Shown in pieces: positions 43,972 through 51,681 of a DNA stretch of 64,000 bases. Positions within the stretch are counted from its first letter, which is position 1. Every line of letters starts with the position of its first letter. The notes beneath the pieces were generated by a model. The model was not told where the DNA came from. It saw only the letters and a program-made list of their open reading frames with translations, and searched no databases. Both the position numbers and the translations under genes were made by a program. Source of the stretch: Spirosoma linguale DSM 74 (GTDB lineage Bacteria > Bacteroidota > Bacteroidia > Cytophagales > Spirosomataceae); the NCBI GenBank assembly GCA_000024525.1, contig CP001769.1:2032001-2096000 (forward strand), in the 5' to 3' direction.

Positions 43972-44030
43972 AGCATGATAATAATTCCTCTTGAACTAAA
44001 ATTAATTAGTTTAGACCCTTATTTGCCCGC

Positions 44031-44468
44031 ATGAAGCTAGTTATAATGCCCACCGAACCGCCTGCCAATCGAAACCGACTGGTTTACGCACTACTTGTAG
44101 TCTGCACCCTACTTACCGGATTGGCGTCGAGACACTTCTTTAGCGATGTACCGTTCATTAAAAGCTACGTTGGCGACGCCTTATGGGCGCTGATGGTCTA
44201 TTTTGGATTGGCTTTCCTATTCACTACATGGTCAGTAAACAGGCTGGCCCTCGCAACACTAGTATTCTCATTTGGCATAGAAATCAGCCAGTTGTACCAT
44301 GCCCCCTGGATTGATAGTATTCGGGCTACCCATCTGGGTGGGCTGGTGCTGGGCTTTGCCTTCGTCTGGAGCGACTTGCTTTGCTACAGCGTAGGAGTCT
44401 TGTTAGGTGTGGCTATTGAGGTTTATATACTCCCGATTCAGTTTAGACTAGCCCGGAAATCTGGTTAA
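44031..44468 (+). CDS. DUF2809 membrane protein
   Basis: 145 aa with four hydrophobic segments (about 16-31, 45-65, 69-86, 100-135). It has the DUF2809 features SRHFFSDVPFIKSYVGDALWALMVYF and EISQLYHAPWIDSIRATHLGGLVLG. Proteins of this family are small, widespread and of unknown role; VanZ-like proteins have a similar layout. An in-frame ATG at 44046 is an equal start candidate. The stop codon lies inside the left arm of a long inverted repeat that also covers the stop of the convergent gene. Confidence 0.82.
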   Translation: MKLVIMPTEPPANRNRLVYALLVVCTLLTGLASRHFFSDVPFIKSYVGDALWALMVYFGLAFLFTTWSVNRLALATLVFSFGIEISQLYHAPWIDSIRATHLGGLVLGFAFVWSDLLCYSVGVLLGVAIEVYILPIQFRLARKSG

Positions 44469-44578
44469 TGGTTATTGGTTATTAAGTTATTGGTTAGTAG
44501 TTATTGGGCTGACTGTCCTGTAATAACCACTAACTTAATAACCAATAACTTAATAACCAATAACCATTAACCATTAAC
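44462..44578. repeat. Long inverted repeat spanning two convergent stop codons
   Basis: Arms of about 45-55 bases built from units of the form GGTTATTGGTTATTAAGTTA; the outer ends GGTTAATGG (44462-44470) and CCATTAACC (44570-44578) contain the TAA codons of both neighbouring genes. Related units recur at 47407-47424 and 47484-47497. Confidence 0.88.
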
Positions 44579-46174
44579 CTCCGACACCACTATGATGGGT
44601 GCGACTTGTTCCGGGTCGTTATCGGGCGACGCTTTTTTCTGCTTCATGGCTTTCTTGGCCGCTTTTTTTAGCGTCACATCGTACAAATCAGTCCGGCGGT
44701 CTTTTAACACCTGCACCGAGCCATGTTCGTGCAGTTCCTTCAATAGACTTAAATCTACGTCGGCTATGAGCACCATTTCGGTGTTGGTCGTGGCTTCGGC
44801 TTTGACCGCATTCGTTGGGAACTGGAAGTCGGATGGGGTAAACACCGCCGATTGCGCGTAGTTGATGTCCATATTCTGAACACGGGGCAGGTTGCCCACA
44901 CAGCCCGAAATAGCCACATAGCACTCGTTTTCGATGGCCCTCGCCTGGGCGCAGTGCCGAACGCGTGAGTAGCCATTCTGGGTGTCGGTCAGGAAGGGGA
45001 CGAACAGGATTTGCATTCCCTGTTGGGCCAGAATCCGTCCCAGCTCCGGAAATTCGACATCGTAGCAGATCAACATGCCAATTTTACCGCAGTCCGTGTC
45101 GAATGCCCGAATCTCGTAGCCCCCCACCATGCCGTAATGTTTTACTTCGTTAGGTGTGATGTGAATTTTGCGGTACTCTTCAAACGAGCCGTCGCGTCGG
45201 CAGAGGTAGGCAACGTTATAGAGTTTGCCGTCCGTATCGACGAGCGGCATGCTGCCACCTACGATGTTGACATTATAAGAGATGGCCAGTTCGCAGAGTT
45301 TGTCGCGAACAGCTTCCGTAAAATCGGCCAGTTTACGAATAGCCACCGGCTCAGGCAGATCGTTAAAGTCGGCCATCAGGGGCGTGTTGAAAAACTCCGG
45401 CAGCACCATAAAATCAGCCCTGTAATCACTGACGGCATTGGCGAAGAACTCAACCTGTTCCAAAAATGCATTCAGGTTTTTGAACAACCGCATTTGCCAT
45501 TGAATGACACCCAGCCGGATAATCGAATCCGTATGCGGCTTTTTGTCTTTCTCTGCAACGTAATAAATGTTGATCCACTCCAGTAGGGTCGCGTATTCCT
45601 TTGATTCGGAATCGCCGGGGAGGTAGCCGCGTAATACCTTCCGGACGTGGAAATCGTTCGACAGCTGAAAGGTGAGCGTGGGGTCATAAATCTCCTTCTG
45701 CTTCACCTTCGCGATGTACTCGCGCGGGCTCAGCTCGTCGGCGTATTTATTGTAGTTCGGAATGCGCCCTCCGGCCAGGATACCCTTCAGATTCAGTTGC
45801 TCGCAAAGTTCTTTTCGGGCGTCGTACAGGCGTCGGCCAAGGCGAAGGTCGCGGTAGTCCGGGTGAACGAACACCTCGATGCCATACATGTAATCACCTT
45901 CGTCGGAGTGAGTTTTGAAGGTATACCCGCCCGTAATTTCGTGGTACGTATGGTTATCACCAAACTGAGCGTATTGCACTCGTATAGATAGGGCGATTGC
46001 TACTACTTTTCCATCGACTTCTACACAAAACTGACCCTCCGGAAAAATACTGAGGAGTTTTGTAATTGAGCTTTTGGGCCAATAGTCGCCACCAATGCCG
46101 CTGTAGACTTCAATCATAACCTCTTTCAGGTCATGGTAGTCTTCTTTCTGTAATGTTCTGGTTTGAATATGCAT
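44567..46174 (-). CDS. GNAT acetyltransferase-nitrilase fusion
   Basis: 535 aa. N-terminal GNAT domain (about 1-190) with the acetyl-CoA loop VHPDYRDLRLGRRLYDARK (103-121). C-terminal carbon-nitrogen hydrolase (about 218-500) with complete catalytic set Glu260 (MVLPEFF), Lys336 (YRKIHIT) and Cys370 (GMLICYDVEFPE). The end is Lys/Ala rich. Such fusions are known as one polypeptide in many bacteria; the nitrilase part is amidase-like with unknown substrate and the GNAT may acetylate an amine released by it. It is monocistronic, between two long inverted repeats. Confidence 0.9.
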   Translation of the reverse strand: MHIQTRTLQKEDYHDLKEVMIEVYSGIGGDYWPKSSITKLLSIFPEGQFCVEVDGKVVAIALSIRVQYAQFGDNHTYHEITGGYTFKTHSDEGDYMYGIEVFVHPDYRDLRLGRRLYDARKELCEQLNLKGILAGGRIPNYNKYADELSPREYIAKVKQKEIYDPTLTFQLSNDFHVRKVLRGYLPGDSESKEYATLLEWINIYYVAEKDKKPHTDSIIRLGVIQWQMRLFKNLNAFLEQVEFFANAVSDYRADFMVLPEFFNTPLMADFNDLPEPVAIRKLADFTEAVRDKLCELAISYNVNIVGGSMPLVDTDGKLYNVAYLCRRDGSFEEYRKIHITPNEVKHYGMVGGYEIRAFDTDCGKIGMLICYDVEFPELGRILAQQGMQILFVPFLTDTQNGYSRVRHCAQARAIENECYVAISGCVGNLPRVQNMDINYAQSAVFTPSDFQFPTNAVKAEATTNTEMVLIADVDLSLLKELHEHGSVQVLKDRRTDLYDVTLKKAAKKAMKQKKASPDNDPEQVAPIIVVSEVNG

Positions 46175-46190
46175 GGTATCAGGACCGGGA

Positions 46191-46313
46191 TTTAACAGGA
46201 TTTGAAGGATTGAACAAGATTATCGGCGCAAAAGGGCGTATAACAGCACTCCATTGCCATTTCAATGGATCAATCTTGTCTAATCCCTTAAATCTTGTTA
46301 AAATCCGGGTTCA
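46191..46313. repeat. Imperfect inverted repeat overlapping the 3' end of ltaE
   Basis: Left arm from 46191 (GGACCGGGATTTAACAGG...) and right arm 46269-46313 pair imperfectly over about 40 bases; motif AACA(A/G)GATTT(A/G)A. The right arm includes the ltaE stop codon (46288-46290), so the last eight residues of the enzyme (NPDFNKI and stop) are encoded by the repeat. Confidence 0.8.
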
Positions 46314-47319
46314 GAATTGTTTCCATCTCCACCAGCATCTCGTCGGTAAAATCAAGGTGGGTTACGAACCGCACCAGGTGTTTGCCAAAAGCGACGCTGC
46401 GGATGCCTTTTGTTTCTAAGGTTTTAACGTAATCCGCTGCCAGGATGGTTTCGGGTAATTTGAAAATGACAATATTAGTGTCGATGGGCAGAATATCCTC
46501 CACCTCGGGCAGACGTTCGAGCATGGCCCCGATTTTACGGGCGCGGGAATGGTCCAGTTTCAGCCGGTCGATGTGGTGGTCGAGGGCGTAGATACCCGCT
46601 GCGGCCAGAAATCCGGCCTGACGCCAGCCGCCACCCATTAGTTTACGGAAGCGCCGTGCCTGCTGGATAAACTCCCTTTTGCCAAGCAGCAGCGATCCCA
46701 CCGGGCACCCCAGCCCTTTCGACAGGCAAATACTGATTGAATCGAATAACTGACCATAAGCACCTGTTGGCTCGCCAGTTTCTACCAGCGCATTAAACAG
46801 CCGGGCACCGTCGAGGTGAAGAATAAGACCATGTTCATCGCATACTTTACGAATAGCAGCAATTTCGGGAACGGTATAATAGCAGCCACCGCCTTTGTTG
46901 ATCGTATTCTCAAGCACAACCAGTCTCGACAAAGGCTTATGTGAATCGGTCGGATTATAAATGTAATCCCGGATAAGTGCCGGGGTGAGTTTACCCCGTT
47001 CGCCGTGGGCCAGACTTACCGACGCCAGCGCGTTTACCGATATTCCCCCGCCTTCATATTGATAGACATGAGACAGGTAATCGCAGATAACATCGTCGCC
47101 GGGGCGGGTATGGGTACGGATGGCGAGCTGATTGGTCATGGTACCGGACGCACAAAATAGCGACGCTTCCATACCAAACAGAGCAGCTGCCTGTGTTTCG
47201 AGCGCAATGACCGTTGGGTCGTCGCCAAGGACATCGTCGCCAAGCTGGGCTGAAAACATAGCCTCGCGCATGGCGGGCGTGGGTTGAGTAACGGTATCGC
47301 TACGCAGGTCAATAATCAT
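46288..47319 (-). CDS. ltaE: Low-specificity L-threonine aldolase
   Basis: PLP enzyme of 343 aa that splits threonine (or allo-threonine) to glycine and acetaldehyde. MIIDLRSDTVTQPTPAMREAM is the family N-terminus; PLP lysine is Lys201 in SICLSKGLGCPVGS; ILHLDGARLFNA binds the cofactor ring. Length is normal. The C-terminal tail ILNPDFNKI runs into a palindromic repeat. It is monocistronic on the minus strand; a hairpin CGACGCT-AGCGTCG lies upstream at about 47363-47385. Allo-threonine or beta-hydroxy amino-acid aldolase activity are the realistic alternatives. Confidence 0.93.
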   Translation of the reverse strand: MIIDLRSDTVTQPTPAMREAMFSAQLGDDVLGDDPTVIALETQAAALFGMEASLFCASGTMTNQLAIRTHTRPGDDVICDYLSHVYQYEGGGISVNALASVSLAHGERGKLTPALIRDYIYNPTDSHKPLSRLVVLENTINKGGGCYYTVPEIAAIRKVCDEHGLILHLDGARLFNALVETGEPTGAYGQLFDSISICLSKGLGCPVGSLLLGKREFIQQARRFRKLMGGGWRQAGFLAAAGIYALDHHIDRLKLDHSRARKIGAMLERLPEVEDILPIDTNIVIFKLPETILAADYVKTLETKGIRSVAFGKHLVRFVTHLDFTDEMLVEMETILNPDFNKI

Positions 47320-47683
47320 TTATCGAAGATCAGGCTGTTTAAAACAGCAAGTTAAGGACATACGACGCTACTTTGAGGAGCGTCGGTGAGTTTTTAAGTA
47401 CTGTTTATTGGTTAGTAAGTTATTCGTCACTGGTCAATAGTCTGTTAATGAGCTGGCAACGAACAATCCAATAGCATACAACCCAATAACCACTAACGTT
47501 TGCCTATCTACTTTTAACCATCCAGAGGAGTTCGGGGATGGATACAGGATAGAAATGTGCCCAAAAGGGGGTATAATCTTGCTTTTGTATGACTTACAAT
47601 TATTTTTGGGTAACCTTTTTCCACCATAGCTGTCTCATTCTGTACAATAAATACTGAATTAGTACTAACCTACACTCCCTATT
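47320..47683. other. Gene-free gap between ltaE and the OmpA gene
   Basis: 364 bases between divergent genes. It holds a hairpin (CGACGCT ... AGCGTCG, about 47363-47385), and an imperfect inverted repeat with arms ATTGGTTAGTAAGTTATT (47407-47424) and CAATAACCACTAAC (47484-47497) that share sequence with the repeat at 44462. Promoters for both genes are expected here but I could not place them firmly. Confidence 0.6.
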
Positions 47684-48652
47684 ATGCTAACAAACAAAAC
47701 TCCCTGGATTATCCTGCTAGTACTATGGATGATCGGTTCTACCTGGTGGCATGTGTGTAAAATTAAGCAGCTTTGTGGCAATGTAACTCAACCGGTTGTC
47801 GCCCCAAACGACATCTCCTTCGACAGTACATCATCCGGTGCCGGCGGGTACTCGATAGCCGATGGGGACCTCTTTCGGCTGGATTTACCCGGTAATTTCA
47901 GCTTTGCCAAATCAGGTGCCAACGCAAACATGAACACCCTGGGCGGATCGCTCGGAACAATGATTGCGTACCTGAAAGCTAATCCCGGTCGAAGCCTGGA
48001 GATTGTTGGCTACTACTCGTCGGCTGAAGCCAATACAACTCCGTTCCCAAATCTGGGCCTGGCTCGGGCAGAGGGCATCCGGCAATACCTTGTTCAGCAG
48101 GGGATACCGGCTGCTTCACTGACGACAAAAGGGGTAGCAAAAGACCTGTCATTTCGGACAGCCCAGGGCGACTCACTTTATGGAGGTATTGATTTTGCCT
48201 TCAGCGGAGCTGAGCCAGCCATGTCAACAGACACCGCTACCGCACCGGCTGTTGTTAAACTAACGGAGCCAACCACGGAAAAAGCATTGGCTGAGGCCGA
48301 AAAATTCACCTCAGTCTTCAAGCCAATCGACCTCTACTTCCCCCTGGCCCAGGCAAATTATCTCCAGACTGATGAAACAAAAAAATTCTTTGCAGAAGCC
48401 GTTGCGTATTTGTCCAGTCATAAAGATAAAAAACTCGTCCTTACCGGGCATACCGACAGTTCTGGTCCCGATGCGGTAAATATGCAGTTATCCAGAGATC
48501 GTGCTAATGACGTTAAGAACAAATTGCGTAAAACGGGTATTGAAGCCAGCCAGATAGAAGTTCGGGCTAAAGGCGAAACCGAACCTAAAGCAGATAACAG
48601 CACCATATCAGGCCGAAAGGCCAACCGACGCGTTTCCGTAGTCGTTGAATAA
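47684..48652 (+). CDS. OmpA family protein with two OmpA-like domains
   Basis: 322 aa, anchored by one N-terminal hydrophobic segment (residues 4-20, WIILLVLWMIGSTWW) without a clear cleavage site. A first, divergent OmpA-like domain is at about 65-160 (LEIVGYYSSAEANTTPFPNLGLARAEGIRQYL), and a second, canonical one at about 205-322 with LVLTGHTDSSGPDAVNMQLSRDRA and the end GRKANRRVSVVVE. OmpA domains bind peptidoglycan. An inner-membrane anchor plus two binding domains would suit an envelope tether. Two short membrane-anchored HhH proteins follow on the same strand and may form an operon with it. Confidence 0.85.
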   Translation: MLTNKTPWIILLVLWMIGSTWWHVCKIKQLCGNVTQPVVAPNDISFDSTSSGAGGYSIADGDLFRLDLPGNFSFAKSGANANMNTLGGSLGTMIAYLKANPGRSLEIVGYYSSAEANTTPFPNLGLARAEGIRQYLVQQGIPAASLTTKGVAKDLSFRTAQGDSLYGGIDFAFSGAEPAMSTDTATAPAVVKLTEPTTEKALAEAEKFTSVFKPIDLYFPLAQANYLQTDETKKFFAEAVAYLSSHKDKKLVLTGHTDSSGPDAVNMQLSRDRANDVKNKLRKTGIEASQIEVRAKGETEPKADNSTISGRKANRRVSVVVE

Positions 48653-48731
48653 AAAGTACAAACGTTTTTGTTTTCGGCGTTTTTGGGTAGGACCCGAGTG
48701 CCTTAATCCCCAACTGTAAACTCATATAACT

Positions 48732-49223
48732 ATGTTTGACATGAACCCCCTTAACCTACCGGATGCGCAGTTACAGCAGTTGATTATGCTGGTCGTGGCG
48801 GCTGTGTTAGGCTTTATTATAGGGTATGTTTCCCGACGAAGCACCATTAAAGAACTGGAAGGAAGTCTCGTCACAACAGAACGCGATCTTGACAATTGCT
48901 ATCGAAAAACGCCCATTGTCGCCGGTACGAACGATGAGGAGGCCATTGTACTGAATCGTATCCGGTCTCGTTCGAGCGAAATAAACTTCGGCCGGATTGG
49001 GATGGCATCGGCTATCGATGCGGATAACCTTAAAGTTATCGTTGGAATAGGACCTTATCTGGAAAAAAAACTGAATGCAATTGGCATCTATACATTCCGG
49101 CAGATTGCCAATTTCGCACCCGAAGATATTGAGCAGGTAAACGATATCATCGAGTTTTTCCCCGGCCGTATCGAACGGGATAACTGGGTTGGGCAAGCTG
49201 CTGACCTGTTAAACAAGAAATAA
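48732..49223 (+). CDS. Membrane-anchored helix-hairpin-helix protein, copy A
   Basis: 163 aa. One N-terminal hydrophobic segment (about 14-34, LIMLVVAAVLGFIIGYVSRR), a coiled-coil-like stretch, and a C-terminal helix-hairpin-helix region (about 80-160): VGIGPYLEKKLNAIGIYTFRQIANFAPEDIEQVND followed by FFPGRIERDNW. The next gene (49322) encodes the same C-terminal domain with about 60 percent identity by eye. The GIGP-x-L loop is of the kind in proteins annotated as predicted 5' DNA nuclease-like HhH; no nuclease residues are evident. 79 bases after the OmpA-like gene. Function unknown. Confidence 0.78.
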   Translation: MFDMNPLNLPDAQLQQLIMLVVAAVLGFIIGYVSRRSTIKELEGSLVTTERDLDNCYRKTPIVAGTNDEEAIVLNRIRSRSSEINFGRIGMASAIDADNLKVIVGIGPYLEKKLNAIGIYTFRQIANFAPEDIEQVNDIIEFFPGRIERDNWVGQAADLLNKK

Positions 49224-49321
49224 ATGTCTAACCTCCGGCAATTGGGGTAAAGTGTACCGGAGTCCGGTAGCTCGACTCTCTGCCGATGAGTTAATAAACC
49301 TCCTTAAACAAAATCCCCGTT

Positions 49322-50035
49322 ATGTTTGGATTAGATCCCTTTAGTCAACCGGTGGCTATCATAGAAATAGTACTACTTCTTATGCTTGCCGCCTTTATTG
49401 GCTGGCTCGTAGGCCGAATGGTACTTTCAGGTCGGGTTAATGCATTACGTTCGTCAATCGCCGAAAGTCGGGCAGAACTAGAACGGTGTCAGCAGGCGAA
49501 ACTGACAGGCAGCCCGAGTGCACCGGCTATGCCCGAGCCCCTGCCGGATACACAGCCCGCCTTTGTTCATGCCGACCCATTACTACCCGCGTTGACGAAC
49601 GACTCCACGCCGGAATTGATCGATGCCGACTCGACAGAGTCACTGGTTAGCTCATCAGCCAATGTGCTGATTCCGCAAATACCGTCTGTTGTTCCGCCCG
49701 TTATACCAGCCATCGACGTAAGGCTCGACAATTCGGAAGCTGCCGTTTTGTCGCGGATTGCTGCCCGTGCCAGCGAAGTTAATTTCGATCGGATTGGCCG
49801 GGCCACGGCTACCGAAGCGGATGACCTGAAAGATATTGTAGGCATAGGGCCATTCCTGGAGCGAAAGCTTCACAGTTTAGGCATTTACACCTTCAGGCAG
49901 GTTGCTAATTTCACCAAAGAAGACATCGACAAAGTAAATGAACTGATTGAGTTTTTTCCGGGCCGTATTGAGCGCGATGAGTGGGTCAAGCAGGCGAAGG
50001 CGTTTTACGAACGCAAGAGTAGTCCCACCAGTTGA
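49322..50035 (+). CDS. Membrane-anchored helix-hairpin-helix protein, copy B
   Basis: 237 aa. Hydrophobic segment about 12-32, a helical stretch with ALRSSIAESRAELERC, a long Pro/Ser/Thr-rich linker (about 65-145) that copy A lacks, then the same HhH region: IVGIGPFLERKLHSLGIYTFRQ and EFFPGRIERDEWVKQA. It is evidently a tandem paralogue of copy A with an expanded linker. The orientation predicted from the basic residues after the membrane segment places the HhH domain in the cytoplasm, where it could contact nucleic acid near the membrane; this is inference. A strong terminator follows the stop. Confidence 0.78.
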   Translation: MFGLDPFSQPVAIIEIVLLLMLAAFIGWLVGRMVLSGRVNALRSSIAESRAELERCQQAKLTGSPSAPAMPEPLPDTQPAFVHADPLLPALTNDSTPELIDADSTESLVSSSANVLIPQIPSVVPPVIPAIDVRLDNSEAAVLSRIAARASEVNFDRIGRATATEADDLKDIVGIGPFLERKLHSLGIYTFRQVANFTKEDIDKVNELIEFFPGRIERDEWVKQAKAFYERKSSPTS

Positions 50036-50044
50036 TTCGTCACA

Positions 50045-50090
50045 ACTAAAAATGCCCTGCCAGCGTAGCAACTGGCAGGGCATTTTTAGT
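50045..50090 (+). terminator. Strong intrinsic terminator after the HhH genes
   Basis: Stem ATGCCCTGCCAG paired with CTGGCAGGGCAT, loop CGTAGCAA, flanked by AAAAA and TTTTT. It ends the OmpA/HhH run and also lies past the convergent endonuclease gene. Confidence 0.93.
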
Positions 50091-50108
50091 TATAGTCTGT
50101 TTTAGTTC

Positions 50109-50834
50109 TTACTTCGCCGGTTTTTTTCGGGTGGGTGTACTGCTTAGCACAGGCGTACCACCGGATTGATAATAGTCGCACATCGTCTGTAAAACGCACT
50201 CGCTGCATTTAGGGAAGTACCATGTGCAGACCCTTTGGCCATGCCAGTAAAAATGCTTGTGGAAGTTAAACAACACCAGTGCATCCAGCGGAAGGTATGA
50301 CAGCAGGATGGTGTGGGCTTTTTCAGCGGACACCTTCGGTCCGATCAGGCCAAGCCGTTGGGTAACGCGGTGAACGTGGGTATCAACGGGCAAAACCGGC
50401 TTCTGAAATTTAAAGAGCAACAGAATCGTCGCCGTTTTCATACCAATACCCGGAAGCTTAGTGAGCCAGGCCATCGCGTCTTCGGTGGATAACTGACCCA
50501 GAAAGTCAACGTTGGCCTGTCCCGTTTCTCGGAAAAGGTGGGTAAGCAGGTTTTGAATGTAAGGGGCTTTGATTTCGGGGTAGTTTGCCGACCGGATCGC
50601 ATCGATCAGATCGGGCAGGGGGGCATCCCGTACCTGCTCCCACTGGGGGAATCGCTCCCGCATGGTTCGATACGCCATCACTTCATTGGCGTGCGTTGTT
50701 CGGTGCGAGAGGATAGTTCCAATCAATTCATGCATTGGATCACTATAACCCTGAATGGGCTGAATCCCATAGTGCTCATTCAACCGCTGGTGCGCATCGA
50801 GTGTTTTGTGAGCCAGATTGGAACTGGATTGCAT
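50109..50834 (-). CDS. nth: Endonuclease III-like DNA glycosylase
   Basis: 241 aa. HhH-GPD superfamily: LSTEDAMAWLTKLPGIGMKTAT with catalytic Lys133 after the hairpin GIG, LPVDTHVHRV with catalytic Asp151, and a 4Fe-4S cluster ligand set Cys203-x6-Cys210-x2-Cys213-x5-Cys219. Removes oxidised pyrimidines and cuts at abasic sites. The N-terminal ILSHRTTHANEV replaces the more usual LLSAQTTD, so it belongs to the Nth-like/UV-endonuclease branch rather than classical Nth; symbol is therefore tentative. Monocistronic. Confidence 0.87.
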   Translation of the reverse strand: MQSSSNLAHKTLDAHQRLNEHYGIQPIQGYSDPMHELIGTILSHRTTHANEVMAYRTMRERFPQWEQVRDAPLPDLIDAIRSANYPEIKAPYIQNLLTHLFRETGQANVDFLGQLSTEDAMAWLTKLPGIGMKTATILLLFKFQKPVLPVDTHVHRVTQRLGLIGPKVSAEKAHTILLSYLPLDALVLFNFHKHFYWHGQRVCTWYFPKCSECVLQTMCDYYQSGGTPVLSSTPTRKKPAK

Positions 50835-51059
50835 AAAAGGGCAGGAGCCAGGCGTTATAATGCCCTTGACTGATCAACCCCGGCAGGATTAAAATGTTTT
50901 TTTGTTGACGGTAAGCAAAGTATCTGGCGTGTAAAAAGCAACCCTTGCCTGGCGAAATCCTAACGAATAATAGCCGACTCCTGACTAGAGAATCGGCTAT
51001 TGATGCGCCTGCATACGTTCTCAACTTTAACCCTGACAAGCAGAATTGAGACGCTGCCT

Positions 51060-51455
51060 TTAATTTAATTGTGGTCTGTTAGTTGCTAACTGCCGACGGA
51101 CCAGACTCCAGCGACGACGTGAAACCGGCAGAACTTCACCCGTTGTCAGGTGAACCAGACCGCCTGTGTCTGTACGTTCCAGCCGTTCCACGAAGTGCCG
51201 GTTAACAACACAGTTACGGTGGAGACGGATAAATAACTCAGTAGGTAATTGGGGGGAATAATATTTAAGCGTACGGGGCATAAGCATTCGTTTGCCGTCT
51301 GCCCAGTTTAGCCAGCTATAATTGGCAACAGCCTGAAGGTATACGAGGTCAGAAACTGCAAAGAACTGACGTCCTGTTTCCCGTAGATAAAGCTTAAGCG
51401 GAGGCCACTCGGTTGGGGCAACCCGATTGGAAAAAGAAAAAGTGGATATGGACAT
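51060..51455 (-). CDS. Stand-alone LytTR DNA-binding protein
   Basis: 131 aa, made only of a LytTR domain (about 25-125): VSDLVYLQAVANYSWLNWADG, ELFIRLHRNCVVNRHFVERL and GEVLPVSRRRW. No receiver domain and no membrane segment, and the frame does not extend upstream. Stand-alone LytTR proteins can act as transcription factors controlled by their own amount or by partner proteins. It lies after (downstream on the minus strand of) the hybrid two-component regulator gene, 226 bases apart. Target unknown. Confidence 0.82.
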   Translation of the reverse strand: MSISTFSFSNRVAPTEWPPLKLYLRETGRQFFAVSDLVYLQAVANYSWLNWADGKRMLMPRTLKYYSPQLPTELFIRLHRNCVVNRHFVERLERTDTGGLVHLTTGEVLPVSRRRWSLVRRQLATNRPQLN

Positions 51456-51681
51456 ACGTGAGAATATTACTTGTCAGAAACCTTATTTGTAAGTAACTGA
51501 TGCAATACTAGAGCCAATCCAATCCTAAGCCTTGCTCATTCGTAACACGTCCTATAAAATTTGTAACATCATATATGAAAGTTTTCTTTTGAGTTTACTA
51601 AAGGTCCAGTAAAACAATATAGCCCATAATATTTGCTGGTTATAACACACAGATGGGCATAATCAGTGTTGACCCGGTTCA

